From Novosphingobium sp. ZN18A2 (GTDB lineage: Bacteria > Pseudomonadota > Alphaproteobacteria > Sphingomonadales > Sphingomonadaceae), in NCBI RefSeq assembly GCF_036784765.1, contig NZ_CP136651.1, forward strand, positions 62,001-126,000: a stretch of 64,000 nucleotides of DNA. Direction: 5' to 3'. The notes under the pieces were generated by a model. That model ran no database searches. It saw only the letters and a list, made by a program, of their open reading frames with translations, and had not been told where the DNA came from. A program made the translations under genes and the position numbers. How positions within the stretch are numbered: the first letter of the stretch is position 1; each line of letters starts with the position of its first letter. Positions 36,608-45,637 of the stretch are shown here, piece after piece.

Positions 36608-37365
36608 GCTGTTTCGTCGGCTGATTTGTCGCTGCCGATCGCCTTGGCCAGCGTCACCAGTCTTGCGCCAAGTTCCGCGATGGCACGCTTGTCGCGCCCG
36701 CCGCTGAAGATCGACGCGGACAGACAGAAACGCTGACCTTCGGGCATTCCGGGCACAACCGCACCAAGCGAGAGAACGCCTGCGTGCCCGTAACTGTCGT
36801 CAATCGCGTAACCGGCCTTTGCGGTATCGCGCACCTGCGCGGCATAGGCGGCGAACGCCAGCGCCCGCTGCCATCGCACGGCGGCGAACCGGCGCGCCAG
36901 TTCCGCCTCGTCCACGCTATCGGCGGCAGCCAGCGCCCGGCCGGTCGCCCCGCCGCCAAGCGGCTGGCGCTGACCTTCTGCCATGTGGATGCGCGTTGCC
37001 GCGCCGCTTTCCGCCAGCGCGACAAGCGCAATGCGCTCTCCCGCCACGACTTGCCACAGGCCGATGGCGGCATCTTCGCCTTCTGCCATCCGCGCAAGCG
37101 CGGGGCGCACGCTTGCGACAAAGCGCTGGGCTGCGCCGCGCAGAACCCCGCTTGCCGCCCAATCGGCAGCCAGCCGGTATCGCCTTCCCTCCCCGCCACG
37201 CAGCAGCAAACCTTCGGAAACAAGGGTGCGCAGCAGGTTCAGGCAGCTCGACGGGCTGAGGCCGGTTTCGCGTGCGATATCGGACAAGGTCATCGCATCG
37301 CCGCGCGCGGCAAGCAGGCGAAGAATCGCAAGAGCCTGCGAAACGGAGCGGACGGGACCTGTCAT
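36604..37365 (-). CDS. IclR family transcriptional regulator
   Basis: A 253-residue regulator with a winged helix at residues about 4-65 (VSQALAILRLLAARGD, ETGLSPSSCLNLLRTL) and the IclR effector domain after it. It is divergent from the six-gene acyl-CoA operon beginning at 37472 and very probably controls it. The effector is probably a CoA thioester or acid of that pathway (inference). Confidence 0.88.
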   Translation of the reverse strand: MTGPVRSVSQALAILRLLAARGDAMTLSDIARETGLSPSSCLNLLRTLVSEGLLLRGGEGRRYRLAADWAASGVLRGAAQRFVASVRPALARMAEGEDAAIGLWQVVAGERIALVALAESGAATRIHMAEGQRQPLGGGATGRALAAADSVDEAELARRFAAVRWQRALAFAAYAAQVRDTAKAGYAIDDSYGHAGVLSLGAVVPGMPEGQRFCLSASIFSGGRDKRAIAELGARLVTLAKAIGSDKSADETA

Positions 37366-37379
37366 CGGCACAAGGATAG

Positions 37380-37397
37380 TTTTCAGTATTTTGAAAA
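37380..37397. promoter_or_regulatory. candidate IclR operator in divergent region
   Basis: TTTTCA-GTATTT-TGAAAA is an inverted repeat in the 106-bp AT-rich region between the divergent IclR gene and the acyl-CoA operon. A further TTGAAAAC copy lies 14 bp downstream. IclR sites are usually short palindromes of this kind. Confidence 0.45.
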
Positions 37398-37471
37398 TCA
37401 ATTCTCCATGTTGAAAACACGCTTGTGCCGCGTTACGGCTTCACCCAAGCTTGCAAGCGGGAGAGAATCAC

Positions 37472-38389
37472 ATGGCCGGAATGCTTGAAGGCAAAGTTGT
37501 CGCCATCACAGGGTCGGGGCGCGGCGTAGGCCGGGAAATCGCCCTGCTTTGCGCAAAGCACGGCGCTGCCGTCGTCGTGAACGATCCGGGCGTGGGCGGC
37601 GGCGGGGAAGGCGGCGATGCCGGCCCCGCGGAGCAGACCGTGAACGACATCGTCGCGGCGGGCGGCAAGGCACACGCCAACCTTGCCAGCGTGGCCGATC
37701 CGGCAGGGGCGGCCAGCATCGTCGAAGACGCGGTGCAGCGCTTCGGGCGGATCGACGCGGTGGTGAACAACGCCGGCGTCCTGCGCGACAGCATATGGCA
37801 CAAGATGAGCCATGCCGACTGGCAGGCGGTGATCGACGTGAACCTTACCGGCCCGTTCAACGTGTCCAAGGCGGCAACGCCCTATTTCCGTGAACAGAAG
37901 TCGGGCAGTTTCATCCATTTCACGTCCACCAGCGGGCTGATCGGCAACATCGGCCAGGCAAACTATTCGGCGGCCAAGCTGGGCCTTGTCGCGCTGTCGC
38001 AGTCGATCGCGCTGGACATGGCGCGCGTGGGTGTGCGCTCGAACTGCATCGCTCCCTTCGCGTGGAGCCGGATGACCGCTTCGATCCCCGCCGAGACGCC
38101 CGATCAGAAGGAACGGGTCGAGCGGCTGAAAACGATGAGCGCGGACAAGATCGCGCCGCTGGTCGCCTATCTTGCATCCGATGCGTCAAAGGACGTGACC
38201 AACCAGATATTCTCGGTTCGCAAGAACGAGATCGTGCTGTTCAACAAACCGCGCCCGGTAAGGTCGATGACCAAGCTCGAAGGCTGGACGCCGGAAGCCA
38301 TCGCCGAAGAACTGATCCCCGCGTTCCGCCCCAGCTTCGCCCGTGCCGATGAAGTGAGTGCCGACGTTTTCCCTTACGATCCGATCTGA
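37472..38389 (+). CDS. SDR family 3-hydroxyacyl-CoA dehydrogenase-like
   Basis: A 305-residue short-chain dehydrogenase. GSGRGVGRE is at 14-22, NDPGVGGGGEG is the insertion seen in multifunctional-enzyme-type (HSD17B4-like) dehydrogenases, NNAG follows, and YSAAK supplies Tyr-Lys. It probably oxidises a 3-hydroxyacyl-CoA intermediate to 3-ketoacyl-CoA with NAD. A ribosome binding site (GGGAGAG) lies before the ATG at 37472. It is the first gene of the acyl-CoA operon. Confidence 0.87.
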   Translation: MAGMLEGKVVAITGSGRGVGREIALLCAKHGAAVVVNDPGVGGGGEGGDAGPAEQTVNDIVAAGGKAHANLASVADPAGAASIVEDAVQRFGRIDAVVNNAGVLRDSIWHKMSHADWQAVIDVNLTGPFNVSKAATPYFREQKSGSFIHFTSTSGLIGNIGQANYSAAKLGLVALSQSIALDMARVGVRSNCIAPFAWSRMTASIPAETPDQKERVERLKTMSADKIAPLVAYLASDASKDVTNQIFSVRKNEIVLFNKPRPVRSMTKLEGWTPEAIAEELIPAFRPSFARADEVSADVFPYDPI

Positions 38390-38399
38390 GGACAGCCGC

Positions 38400-39587
38400 A
38401 TGAACACCGGAATGCCCATAAACACCGGAATGGATGAAGAAACGTTCGAACAGTTCCTGGAGCAGCTGAACCGCTATGTTCGCGAACGGCTGATCCCCGC
38501 TGAACGCGAAGTCATCGAAAGCGACAATATCCCCGCCGACATCGTGCAGGAAATGCGCGACATGGGCCTGTTCGGGCTTACCATTCCCGAGGAATACGGC
38601 GGCGCGGGGATGAATATCAGCCAGTATGCGCGCTGCGTCCATGCGATCAGCTATGCGATGCCCGCGTTCCGATCGATGATTTCGATAAACATCGGCATGG
38701 GCTGTTCGGCATTGAAGAATGGGGGGACGGACCAGCAGAAGGCCGAATGGCTGCCCCGCCTTGCAGCTGGCGAAGTTGTCTGCTTCGGACTTACCGAACC
38801 AGGGTCCGGGTCGGATTCGGCCGGAATGCAGACCACCGCGACGCGGTCGGGCAACGGCTGGGTTCTGAACGGCACGAAACGCTATATCTCGAATTCGCCG
38901 AACGCGCGGATGGCGTTGATCATGGCGCGTACTTCGAAGGAAAACCTGCCAAAGAACGCGCATGTTTCGGCCTTCCTCGTCCCCGTCGAGACACCGGGCG
39001 TGACCATCGGCAAACGCGACAAGAAGATGGGCCAGGCCGGCGCGCTGATCGCGGATGTCATCCTTGAGGACGTGCACTTGCCCGCCGATGCCCTGTTGGG
39101 TCTGGAAGAAGGCAAGGGCTTCCCGATTGCGATGAAAAGCCTGGATAACGGGCGCATTTCCGTCGGTGCGATGGCGGCGGCGATGGCGCGCCGTGCGCTC
39201 GATTCGGCCATCCGTTACGCCAACGAGCGCAAGGCATTCGGCGAGCCCATCGCAAATTTCCAGCTGATCCAGCAGATGCTCGCCGAAAGCGAGATGGAAA
39301 TCTACGCCGCCGAATGCACGATGGCGGACGTCACCCGCCGCGCCGACGCGGGCGAAAACGTGATTCGCAAGGCCGCCGAATTCAAGGTCTTCTCCAGCGA
39401 GATGTGCGGCCGCGTGGTCGACCGCGTGGTGCAGGTTTATGGCGGCGCAGGCTACCTTGCGGAATACGACGCAGAACGCTTCTTCCGCGATGCGCGCGTG
39501 CTGCGCATCTACGAAGGGACCACGCAGATCCTCTACCTCCAGATCGCCAAGCACATGCTGCGCGAATGGAAGGCGGAACACGGCTGA
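38400..39587 (+). CDS. acyl-CoA dehydrogenase
   Basis: A 395-residue FAD enzyme of medium/short-chain type. LTEPGSGSDSAGM is the FAD/substrate loop, and the catalytic Glu is at about 372 in YEGTTQI. EERKAFGEPIANFQLIQ-like and VVQVYGGAGYLAEY regions are standard. It oxidises an acyl-CoA to a 2-enoyl-CoA, passing electrons to ETF. It lies 10 bp after the SDR gene. Confidence 0.92.
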   Translation: MNTGMPINTGMDEETFEQFLEQLNRYVRERLIPAEREVIESDNIPADIVQEMRDMGLFGLTIPEEYGGAGMNISQYARCVHAISYAMPAFRSMISINIGMGCSALKNGGTDQQKAEWLPRLAAGEVVCFGLTEPGSGSDSAGMQTTATRSGNGWVLNGTKRYISNSPNARMALIMARTSKENLPKNAHVSAFLVPVETPGVTIGKRDKKMGQAGALIADVILEDVHLPADALLGLEEGKGFPIAMKSLDNGRISVGAMAAAMARRALDSAIRYANERKAFGEPIANFQLIQQMLAESEMEIYAAECTMADVTRRADAGENVIRKAAEFKVFSSEMCGRVVDRVVQVYGGAGYLAEYDAERFFRDARVLRIYEGTTQILYLQIAKHMLREWKAEHG

Positions 39588-39603
39588 GGGAATACCTGGA
39601 ACG

Positions 39604-40833
39604 ATGTATGACCTGCTTTCCGGCCTGACCCTTGTCGAGGTCTCGTCTTTCGTCGCTTCGCCCACGGTCGGGCTCTATTGTGGCCAGTTCGGCGCCAATG
39701 TGATCCGCGTCGACCACGTCGCGGGGGGGCTCGACTACGATCGCTATATGCTGACGCGCGAGGGGCGCTCGCTTTCGTGGGAAAACCTCAACCGCACGAA
39801 AAAGAGCCTCGCGCTCGACCTGCGCAGCGGCGAAGGGCGCGAACTTGCCGTCGCACTGGCGGCAGAGGCCGGGCAGATGGTCACCAACCTGCCGGTGAAC
39901 AGCTTCATGAGCCATGAGGCCGTGGCGGCGAAGCGGCCCGACCTCGTTTCCGTGCGCATCATGGGATGGCACGACGGGCGGCAGGCGATGGACTTCACCG
40001 TCCACGCGGCAAGCGGATATCCGCTGATGACCGGCCCGGCCGAGTGGGATGCGGAAAGCGCGCCGCCGGTCAATCAGCTGCTGCCGGCCTGGGACTTCAT
40101 AACCGGGGCCTATTGCGCGTTCACGCTGCTGGCCGGGCTGCGCCATCGAGACAGGTCGGGCGAAGGCAGCGAGCTGCGGGTGCCGTTGGGCGATGTCGCC
40201 ATGGGCACTGTCGCCAACAGCGGCGCAATGGCGGAAATGCTGTATCGCGGCGCAGACCGGGAACGGCTTGGCAATGCGATCTGGGGCGCGTTCGGCAAGG
40301 ATTTCCGCAGCCGCGACGGCAAGCGCTTCATGGTCGCCGCGCTGACCCCGAAACAATGGGGCGGACTGATCGAGGCATTCGGCGTAAGCGAGGGAATCGC
40401 CGCGCTTGAAACGACGCTGGGCGTAAGGTTCGACAACGATCATGACCGTTTCGTCCATCGCGAAAGCCTTTTCGCGCTGTTCCAGAAAGCGGCGGATGCA
40501 TTCGATTACGAAACGCTGGCCACCCGGCTGGCGAAAGCAGGCGCAACGTTCGAGCGATATCGCACCATGCACGAAGCGGCGAACGATCCGGTGCTGGTGG
40601 CGGACAATCCGCTGTTCGGTCCGTCGCCCGCGAACCCCAGCGGTTTCCATTATCCGGTGGCGCGCAGCTTCGCCAACATACCTGACCGCGAAGCAGGCGA
40701 CCCGCTGCCCGCGCCCTATCTGGGCGAACACAGCGAACAGGTTCTGGCCGAAAACCTCGGGCTTTCCTCGGGCGAGATCGCCCGCCTGATAGACTGCGGC
40801 ATCGTCCGCACCAGCGACAAGGACAACCGATGA
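39604..40833 (+). CDS. CaiB/BaiF class III CoA-transferase
   Basis: A 409-residue CoA-transferase. VASPTVGLYCGQFGANVIRVDH is the N-terminal nucleotide-binding pattern, and Asp130 in MDFTVHAASG is the candidate acyl acceptor. It probably activates a free acid with CoA taken from another thioester (such as succinyl-CoA) for entry to this pathway. It lies 16 bp after the acyl-CoA dehydrogenase gene. Confidence 0.9.
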   Translation: MYDLLSGLTLVEVSSFVASPTVGLYCGQFGANVIRVDHVAGGLDYDRYMLTREGRSLSWENLNRTKKSLALDLRSGEGRELAVALAAEAGQMVTNLPVNSFMSHEAVAAKRPDLVSVRIMGWHDGRQAMDFTVHAASGYPLMTGPAEWDAESAPPVNQLLPAWDFITGAYCAFTLLAGLRHRDRSGEGSELRVPLGDVAMGTVANSGAMAEMLYRGADRERLGNAIWGAFGKDFRSRDGKRFMVAALTPKQWGGLIEAFGVSEGIAALETTLGVRFDNDHDRFVHRESLFALFQKAADAFDYETLATRLAKAGATFERYRTMHEAANDPVLVADNPLFGPSPANPSGFHYPVARSFANIPDREAGDPLPAPYLGEHSEQVLAENLGLSSGEIARLIDCGIVRTSDKDNR

Positions 40834-40853
40834 GTTGCCCTTTGCGTCCGGTT

Positions 40854-40902
40854 CGAGCGAAGTCGAGCACCGTTCGCGCCAAACATGCCCCGACTTCGCT
40901 CG
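40854..40902. repeat. imperfectly spaced inverted repeat before thiolase gene
   Basis: CGAGCGAAGTCG (40854-40865) and CGACTTCGCTCG (40891-40902) are exact 12-bp complements with a 25-nt loop in the 87-bp gap of the acyl-CoA operon. The unit resembles short dispersed repeats of sphingomonads. It could lower readthrough or stabilise RNA ends. Confidence 0.5.
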
Positions 40903-40920
40903 ACATGATCGGAGATTAGA

Positions 40921-42150
40921 ATGACCCAGCTACGACGCGCAGCAATCGTCTCCCCCATCCGCACCGCCGTGGGCAAGTTCGGCGGATCGCTGTCATCGGT
41001 GACCGCCGGGCAACTTGGCGCGGTCATCCTGAAAGCGCTGGTAGAGCGGACGAAAGTCGATCCCGACCGTGTGGACGACGTGATTTTCGCGCAGGGATAC
41101 GGCAACGGAGAAGCGCCGGCGATCGGCCACTGGTCGTGGCTAGCGGCGGGGCTGCCGCTGGACGTGCCGGGCTACCAGGTGGACCGGCGCTGCGGATCGG
41201 GCCTGCAGGCGGTGATCAACGCGGCGATGATGGTGCAGACTGGCGCGGCGGACTGCGTTGTCGCGGGCGGATGCGAATCGATGTCCAACGTCGAGCATTA
41301 CACCACCGACATTCGCAAGGGTGTGCGCATGGGCAACCTGACCGTGCATGACCGGCTGACGCGCGGCCGGGTGATGAGCCAGCCGGTGGAGCGCTTCGGC
41401 GTGATCACCGGGATGATCGAAACCGCGGAAAACCTTGCCAAGGACTATGGCATCTCGCGCGAGGCGGCAGACGCCTATGCGGTGCGCAGCCACCAGCGCG
41501 CCACCGAAGCGTGGAACAAGGGCCTGTTCGCCGACGAACTGGTTCCGGTCGAAGTTCCGCAGCGCAAGGGCGACCCGGCGCTGTTCGACCATGACGAGGG
41601 CTATCGCCCCGACGCGACGATGGAAACGCTGGGCAAGCTGCGCGCGATCGAAGGCAAGACCAACCCGGACGCGGTCGTCACCGCCGGCAACGCCAGCCAG
41701 CAGAACGACGCGGCGGCGGCCTGCCTCGTAGTGGCGGAGGACAAGCTTGAGGAACTGGGCCTTGAACCGATTGCCTGGTTCCATTCATGGGCGGCAGCCG
41801 GCTGCGATCCGTCGCGCATGGGCATCGGCCCGGTTCCGGCGACGGAGCGGTTGTTCGCCCGCACCGGCCTTTCGTGGAACGATATCGACCTTGTCGAACT
41901 GAACGAGGCCTTTGCGCCGCAGGTGCTCGCCGTGCTGAAGGGCTGGGGCTGGTCGGACGACGACAGCCGCAACGATATCCTCAACGTCAACGGATCGGGC
42001 ATTTCGCTCGGCCACCCGATCGGCGCGACCGGCGGACGCATCCTTGCCAACCTGACGCGCGAACTGGTCCGGCGGGACGGGCGTTACGGGCTTGAGACGA
42101 TGTGCATCGGCGGCGGGCAAGGCATCGCCGCGGTGTTCGAGCGGGCGTGA
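40921..42150 (+). CDS. acetyl-CoA C-acyltransferase (thiolase)
   Basis: A 409-residue thiolase. The nucleophilic Cys91 is in DRRCGSGLQ. The active-site His is in [16 protein letters not shown] and the second Cys in MCIGGGQG. It probably cleaves a 3-ketoacyl-CoA with CoA to give acetyl-CoA and a shorter acyl-CoA. It stands in the middle of the acyl-CoA operon, and its stop overlaps the next GTG start by 3 bp. Confidence 0.93.
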   Translation: MTQLRRAAIVSPIRTAVGKFGGSLSSVTAGQLGAVILKALVERTKVDPDRVDDVIFAQGYGNGEAPAIGHWSWLAAGLPLDVPGYQVDRRCGSGLQAVINAAMMVQTGAADCVVAGGCESMSNVEHYTTDIRKGVRMGNLTVHDRLTRGRVMSQPVERFGVITGMIETAENLAKDYGISREAADAYAVRSHQRATEAWNKGLFADELVPVEVPQRKGDPALFDHDEGYRPDATMETLGKLRAIEGKTNPDAVVTAGNASQQNDAAAACLVVAEDKLEELGLEPIAWFHSWAAAGCDPSRMGIGPVPATERLFARTGLSWNDIDLVELNEAFAPQVLAVLKGWGWSDDDSRNDILNVNGSGISLGHPIGATGGRILANLTRELVRRDGRYGLETMCIGGGQGIAAVFERA

Positions 42151-43733
42151 GCCTTTCGGCGTACCTTGCCGCCGCGCAGGCCTATCGCGCGGCGGCGCAG
42201 TCTGCGCTTGCCGGGCGACTGGCATCGCACAGCGTCGATAGAGAGCAACGCGCGGCGCACGGGTCTGCCTGGGTGGCAACCGGCGTCGCCGCGCTTGAGG
42301 CGGTGCTTTCATGGCGCGAGGCGAGTGGCGACAATCCGCTGGACCACGCCGTCGCCACACTGGCCTTCGCGGAAACGATCGGCCAGCTGACGGGCGGATT
42401 GCCGATGGGGCAGAACGAATTGTTCCGCCCCGCCGACCTTGGCATCACAGCCGAAGCGCGCATACTGGCGGATGCTTGCGCGCCATTGCTCGAGGCAGAC
42501 CATGCGGACCTTCGCGCCGAAATCGCGGGCGCGCTTTCGAACGGTTTCTGGCCGTCCGAAAGCTTCCATGACGCGGAACTCGACGCGATCCGCGACCAGT
42601 TCCGCCGCTTCACCGAAGCCGAAATCCTGCCCAATGCGCACAAGTGGCATCTGGCCAATGCGCTGATCCCGGACGAAACCGTTCAGGCGATGGCAGGCCT
42701 TGGCACCTTCGGCGTTTGCATCCCCGAAGACCATGGCGGGCTGGGCCTGTCCAAGCTCGTGATGTGCGTGGTGACCGAAGAACTGTCGCGCGGGTGGATC
42801 GGCGCGGGCTCGCTCGGCACGCGATCCGAAATCGCGGGCGAACTGATCGCGGGCAGCGGCACCGAAGCGCAAAAGGCGCAGTGGTTGCCGAAAATCGCCA
42901 GCGGCGAAGTTCTGCCTACCGCCGTGTTCACGGAACCCGATACGGGGTCAGACCTCGGCTCGCTCCAGACGCGGGCGCGGCGCGACGGCGACGGCTGGAC
43001 CATCGACGGGGCGAAGACGTGGATTACCCACGCCAGCCGGTCCGATCTGATGACGCTGCTTGCGCGCACCCTGCCGGACGAAAAGGGATACGCGGGCCTT
43101 TCCATGCTGCTGGTGCCCAAGCCGCGCGGGACCGAAGCCGATCCCTTTCCGGCCGACGGCATGGCCGGCGGCGAGATCGAGGTGCTCGGCTATCGCGGAA
43201 TGCGCGAATACGCGCTCTCTTTCGACGGCATGCGCGCGCCTGCCGATGCGCTGCTGGGCGGAGAGGAAGGGCAGGGCTTCAAGCAATTGATGCGCACGTT
43301 CGAGGGCGCCCGCATCCAGACCGCGGCGCGCGCCACCGGCGTTGCGAAACGCGCGCTGGAACTGGGGCTGGACTATGCGCTGAACCGCAAGCAGTTCGGC
43401 AAGGCGATCGTCCACTTCCCGCGCGTGTCCGACAAGCTGGCGATGAGCCTTGTCGATCTGGTGATGGCGCGCGAGCTGACCTATGCGGCAGCCCGTGCCA
43501 AGGATTCGGGCAAGCGCTGCGATATAGAGGCAGGCATGGCCAAGCTGCTGGCCGCACGCGCCGCGTGGGCGAACGCCGATGCCGCGCTGCAAATCCACGG
43601 CGGCAACGGCTATGCGCTGGAGTTCGAGATCAGCCGCGTGTTGTGCGATGCGCGCATCCTCAACATCTTCGAAGGCGCGGCCGAAATCCAGGCGCAAGTT
43701 ATTGCGCGCGGACTGGTGAAGGGACGCAACTGA
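42147..43733 (+). CDS. acyl-CoA dehydrogenase, methylsuccinyl-CoA dehydrogenase (Mcd)-like
   Basis: A 528-residue acyl-CoA dehydrogenase with an N-terminal helical extension of about 150 residues, a feature of (2S)-methylsuccinyl-CoA dehydrogenase. Recognisable blocks are [52 protein letters not shown] and [19 protein letters not shown] with catalytic Glu near 509. The GTG at 42147 overlaps the thiolase stop. Mcd converts methylsuccinyl-CoA to mesaconyl-CoA in the ethylmalonyl-CoA pathway. Ethylmalonyl-CoA mutase and the crotonyl-CoA carboxylase are not in the window, so its substrate may differ. Confidence 0.85.
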   Translation: MSLSAYLAAAQAYRAAAQSALAGRLASHSVDREQRAAHGSAWVATGVAALEAVLSWREASGDNPLDHAVATLAFAETIGQLTGGLPMGQNELFRPADLGITAEARILADACAPLLEADHADLRAEIAGALSNGFWPSESFHDAELDAIRDQFRRFTEAEILPNAHKWHLANALIPDETVQAMAGLGTFGVCIPEDHGGLGLSKLVMCVVTEELSRGWIGAGSLGTRSEIAGELIAGSGTEAQKAQWLPKIASGEVLPTAVFTEPDTGSDLGSLQTRARRDGDGWTIDGAKTWITHASRSDLMTLLARTLPDEKGYAGLSMLLVPKPRGTEADPFPADGMAGGEIEVLGYRGMREYALSFDGMRAPADALLGGEEGQGFKQLMRTFEGARIQTAARATGVAKRALELGLDYALNRKQFGKAIVHFPRVSDKLAMSLVDLVMARELTYAAARAKDSGKRCDIEAGMAKLLAARAAWANADAALQIHGGNGYALEFEISRVLCDARILNIFEGAAEIQAQVIARGLVKGRN

Positions 43734-44578
43734 TGGGCGCGTGGGACGCATGGATCGGACGCGAAGAGACGCACACCGACCACGTCGACGAAGGCTTGGC
43801 GGCGCGCTGGCTGGCAACGCTCGACCGCGCGCCTTGCGCCGATGGCACCGCGCCGCAAGGCCTGCACTGGTGCCTGGGCCTGCCCGATGCCCCCACCGCG
43901 CGATTGGGGCCGGACGGGCACCCCTTGCGCGATAACAACGGCTTCCTTCCACCCGTTCCCCTGCCGCGCCGGATGTGGGCATCGAGCAAGCTGGCCTTCC
44001 ATGCGCCGCTCCGCACCGGCGAGGCGGTAACGCGCACCTCGCGCATTGCATCGATCACGGAAAAACAGGGCGGATCGGGCACGCTGGTATTCGTGGATGT
44101 CGCACATGAGACGCATGGCGAAAGCGGTCTTGCCGTGTCCGAGACGCAGACCATCGTCTATCGCGATGCCGCACCGGCTGGCGCGCCGCCAGTCCCCCCT
44201 CCCCCCGGCGAAACGGCGTTCGATCCGGCGGGCTGGGACGCGCACCGCCAGATCGTTCCGTCCGAACCGCTGCTGTTCCGCTATTCGGCGCTGACCTTCA
44301 ACAGCCACCGCATCCATTACGACCGGCCATACGCAACGGGCGAGGAAGGCTATCGTGGCCTTGTGGTCCACGGCCCGCTGACCGCGACGCTGCTGCTGCA
44401 ACTGGCCGCGCGCGAACTGGGCGACAATGCGCTGACGTCCTTTGCCTTCCGGGGCATGTCGCCAGCGATCTGCGGAGAGGCGCTGAACCTTGCGATGCGG
44501 GGATCTGGCGACGCGATTGACCTTTGCGCCTTCGCCAGCGACGGGCGCGAAGTGATGCGCGCCAGCGCCACAGCCTAA
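43733..44578 (+). CDS. MaoC/HTD2-like dehydratase (mesaconyl-C4-CoA hydratase-like)
   Basis: A 281-residue hot-dog-fold hydratase. The first half has the PRRMWASSKLAFHAPLRTGE block of FAS1-like dehydratases. The second has RYSALTFNSHRIHYD with the catalytic Asn/His region. Homologues include mesaconyl-C4-CoA and itaconyl-CoA hydratases. It would hydrate an enoyl-CoA made by the preceding dehydrogenase. It overlaps that gene by 1 bp and is last in the operon. Confidence 0.85.
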   Translation: MGAWDAWIGREETHTDHVDEGLAARWLATLDRAPCADGTAPQGLHWCLGLPDAPTARLGPDGHPLRDNNGFLPPVPLPRRMWASSKLAFHAPLRTGEAVTRTSRIASITEKQGGSGTLVFVDVAHETHGESGLAVSETQTIVYRDAAPAGAPPVPPPPGETAFDPAGWDAHRQIVPSEPLLFRYSALTFNSHRIHYDRPYATGEEGYRGLVVHGPLTATLLLQLAARELGDNALTSFAFRGMSPAICGEALNLAMRGSGDAIDLCAFASDGREVMRASATA

Positions 44579-44988
44579 TCGAAGCGGACTTTGCCGCGCC
44601 CCGCCTTCACCGCGCCGCGCGCCTTCTTTCCCTGAAGCCGCTTTTCCTTGCCCACGCGGTTGAGGCGCGTCTTCGCGCGCTTCGCTGGTTCCTTGCACGC
44701 CGCGCGAAGCATTTCGGCAAGGCGATCGCGCGCATCTTCCCGGTTGGCTTCCTGCGTGCGAAAGCGCCGCGCGGTCAGCACGATTTCGCCCTTCGCGGTC
44801 ATCTTCGATCCGGCCAGCGATTTCAGGCGGTGGAATACGGGCGGCGGCAGGCGCAGCGCGAATACGTTCAGCCGCAGCTGGACAGCGGTTGCCACCTTGT
44901 TGACGTTCTGCCCGCCCGGCCCCGCCGCTGCGATGAAGCTTTCATCGACCAGCGAAAGCGCGCGGGCGACCAGTTCGTCTTCATCCAT
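44575..44988 (-). CDS. arfB: alternative ribosome rescue factor / peptidyl-tRNA hydrolase ArfB
   Basis: A 137-residue codon-independent release factor homologue. The catalytic GGQ is at residues 25-27 (GPGGQNVNKVATAV). The C-terminal tail is strongly basic (KRAKTRLNRVGKEKRLQGKKARGAVKAGRGK), as needed to sense an empty mRNA channel. It frees stalled ribosomes. It overlaps the RluA-type gene by 8 bp and is convergent with the MaoC-like gene. Confidence 0.93.
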   Translation of the reverse strand: MDEDELVARALSLVDESFIAAAGPGGQNVNKVATAVQLRLNVFALRLPPPVFHRLKSLAGSKMTAKGEIVLTARRFRTQEANREDARDRLAEMLRAACKEPAKRAKTRLNRVGKEKRLQGKKARGAVKAGRGKVRFD

Positions 44989-45637
44989 CGGTGAAGCCGA
45001 GCGCAAGGAAATCCGGCGGGAATGGCGCGGTCGCGGCAATCGGGTCTTTGCCTTCGCGCGGCACCCAAAGCGAATGCGCATGAAGCATGGTGCGCGCCGC
45101 GCCCTTGGCCGAACCATAGACCGGATCGCCCAGCAGCGCATGGCCCAGACCGCTGGCCGCATGAACGCGGATCTGGTGCGTGCGCCCGGTTTCGGGGCGG
45201 AACTCGACCAGCGTATTCCCGCCGTGTTCCGCGATCTTCCGCCAACGGGTCAACGCGGGCTTGCCCTTTTTTGCGGGGATCATCCGCCAGCCTTCTTTCG
45301 CGGTGCTGACTTTCGACAGGTTCAGCGCGATCTCGCCTTCCTCGCCCGTCACCGGCCCGGCCACGATCCCGAAATAGACCTTTTCCACCTCGCGCGCTTC
45401 GAAGGCGGCGGAGAACCGTTTCAGCGCCTTGGGATTGCGCGCCAGCAACAGGCAGCCCGAGGTATCGCGGTCCAGCCGGTGAACCGGCGCGGGCGGGCGC
45501 TGGAAACCCAGCTTCAGCGTATCGAGATGGTCTTCCAGGCATTCGCCGCCGGCGCGCGGGCGATCGAGCGGCAGGCCCGCCGGCTTGTCGATCACCAGAG
45601 CCTCGCCGTCTTCGAACAGGATCGGGATATGCGTCAC
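44981..45637 (-). CDS. RluA-family RNA pseudouridine synthase
   Basis: A 218-residue single-domain enzyme. The catalytic Asp56 is in HRLDRDTSG, followed by the ETGRTHQIRVH and LLGDPVYG motifs. No S4 domain is present, as in RluA/TruC-type proteins. The target uridine in rRNA or tRNA is unknown. It is coupled with the upstream aminotransferase gene by a 4-bp overlap. Confidence 0.92.
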   Translation of the reverse strand: MTHIPILFEDGEALVIDKPAGLPLDRPRAGGECLEDHLDTLKLGFQRPPAPVHRLDRDTSGCLLLARNPKALKRFSAAFEAREVEKVYFGIVAGPVTGEEGEIALNLSKVSTAKEGWRMIPAKKGKPALTRWRKIAEHGGNTLVEFRPETGRTHQIRVHAASGLGHALLGDPVYGSAKGAARTMLHAHSLWVPREGKDPIAATAPFPPDFLALGFTDG

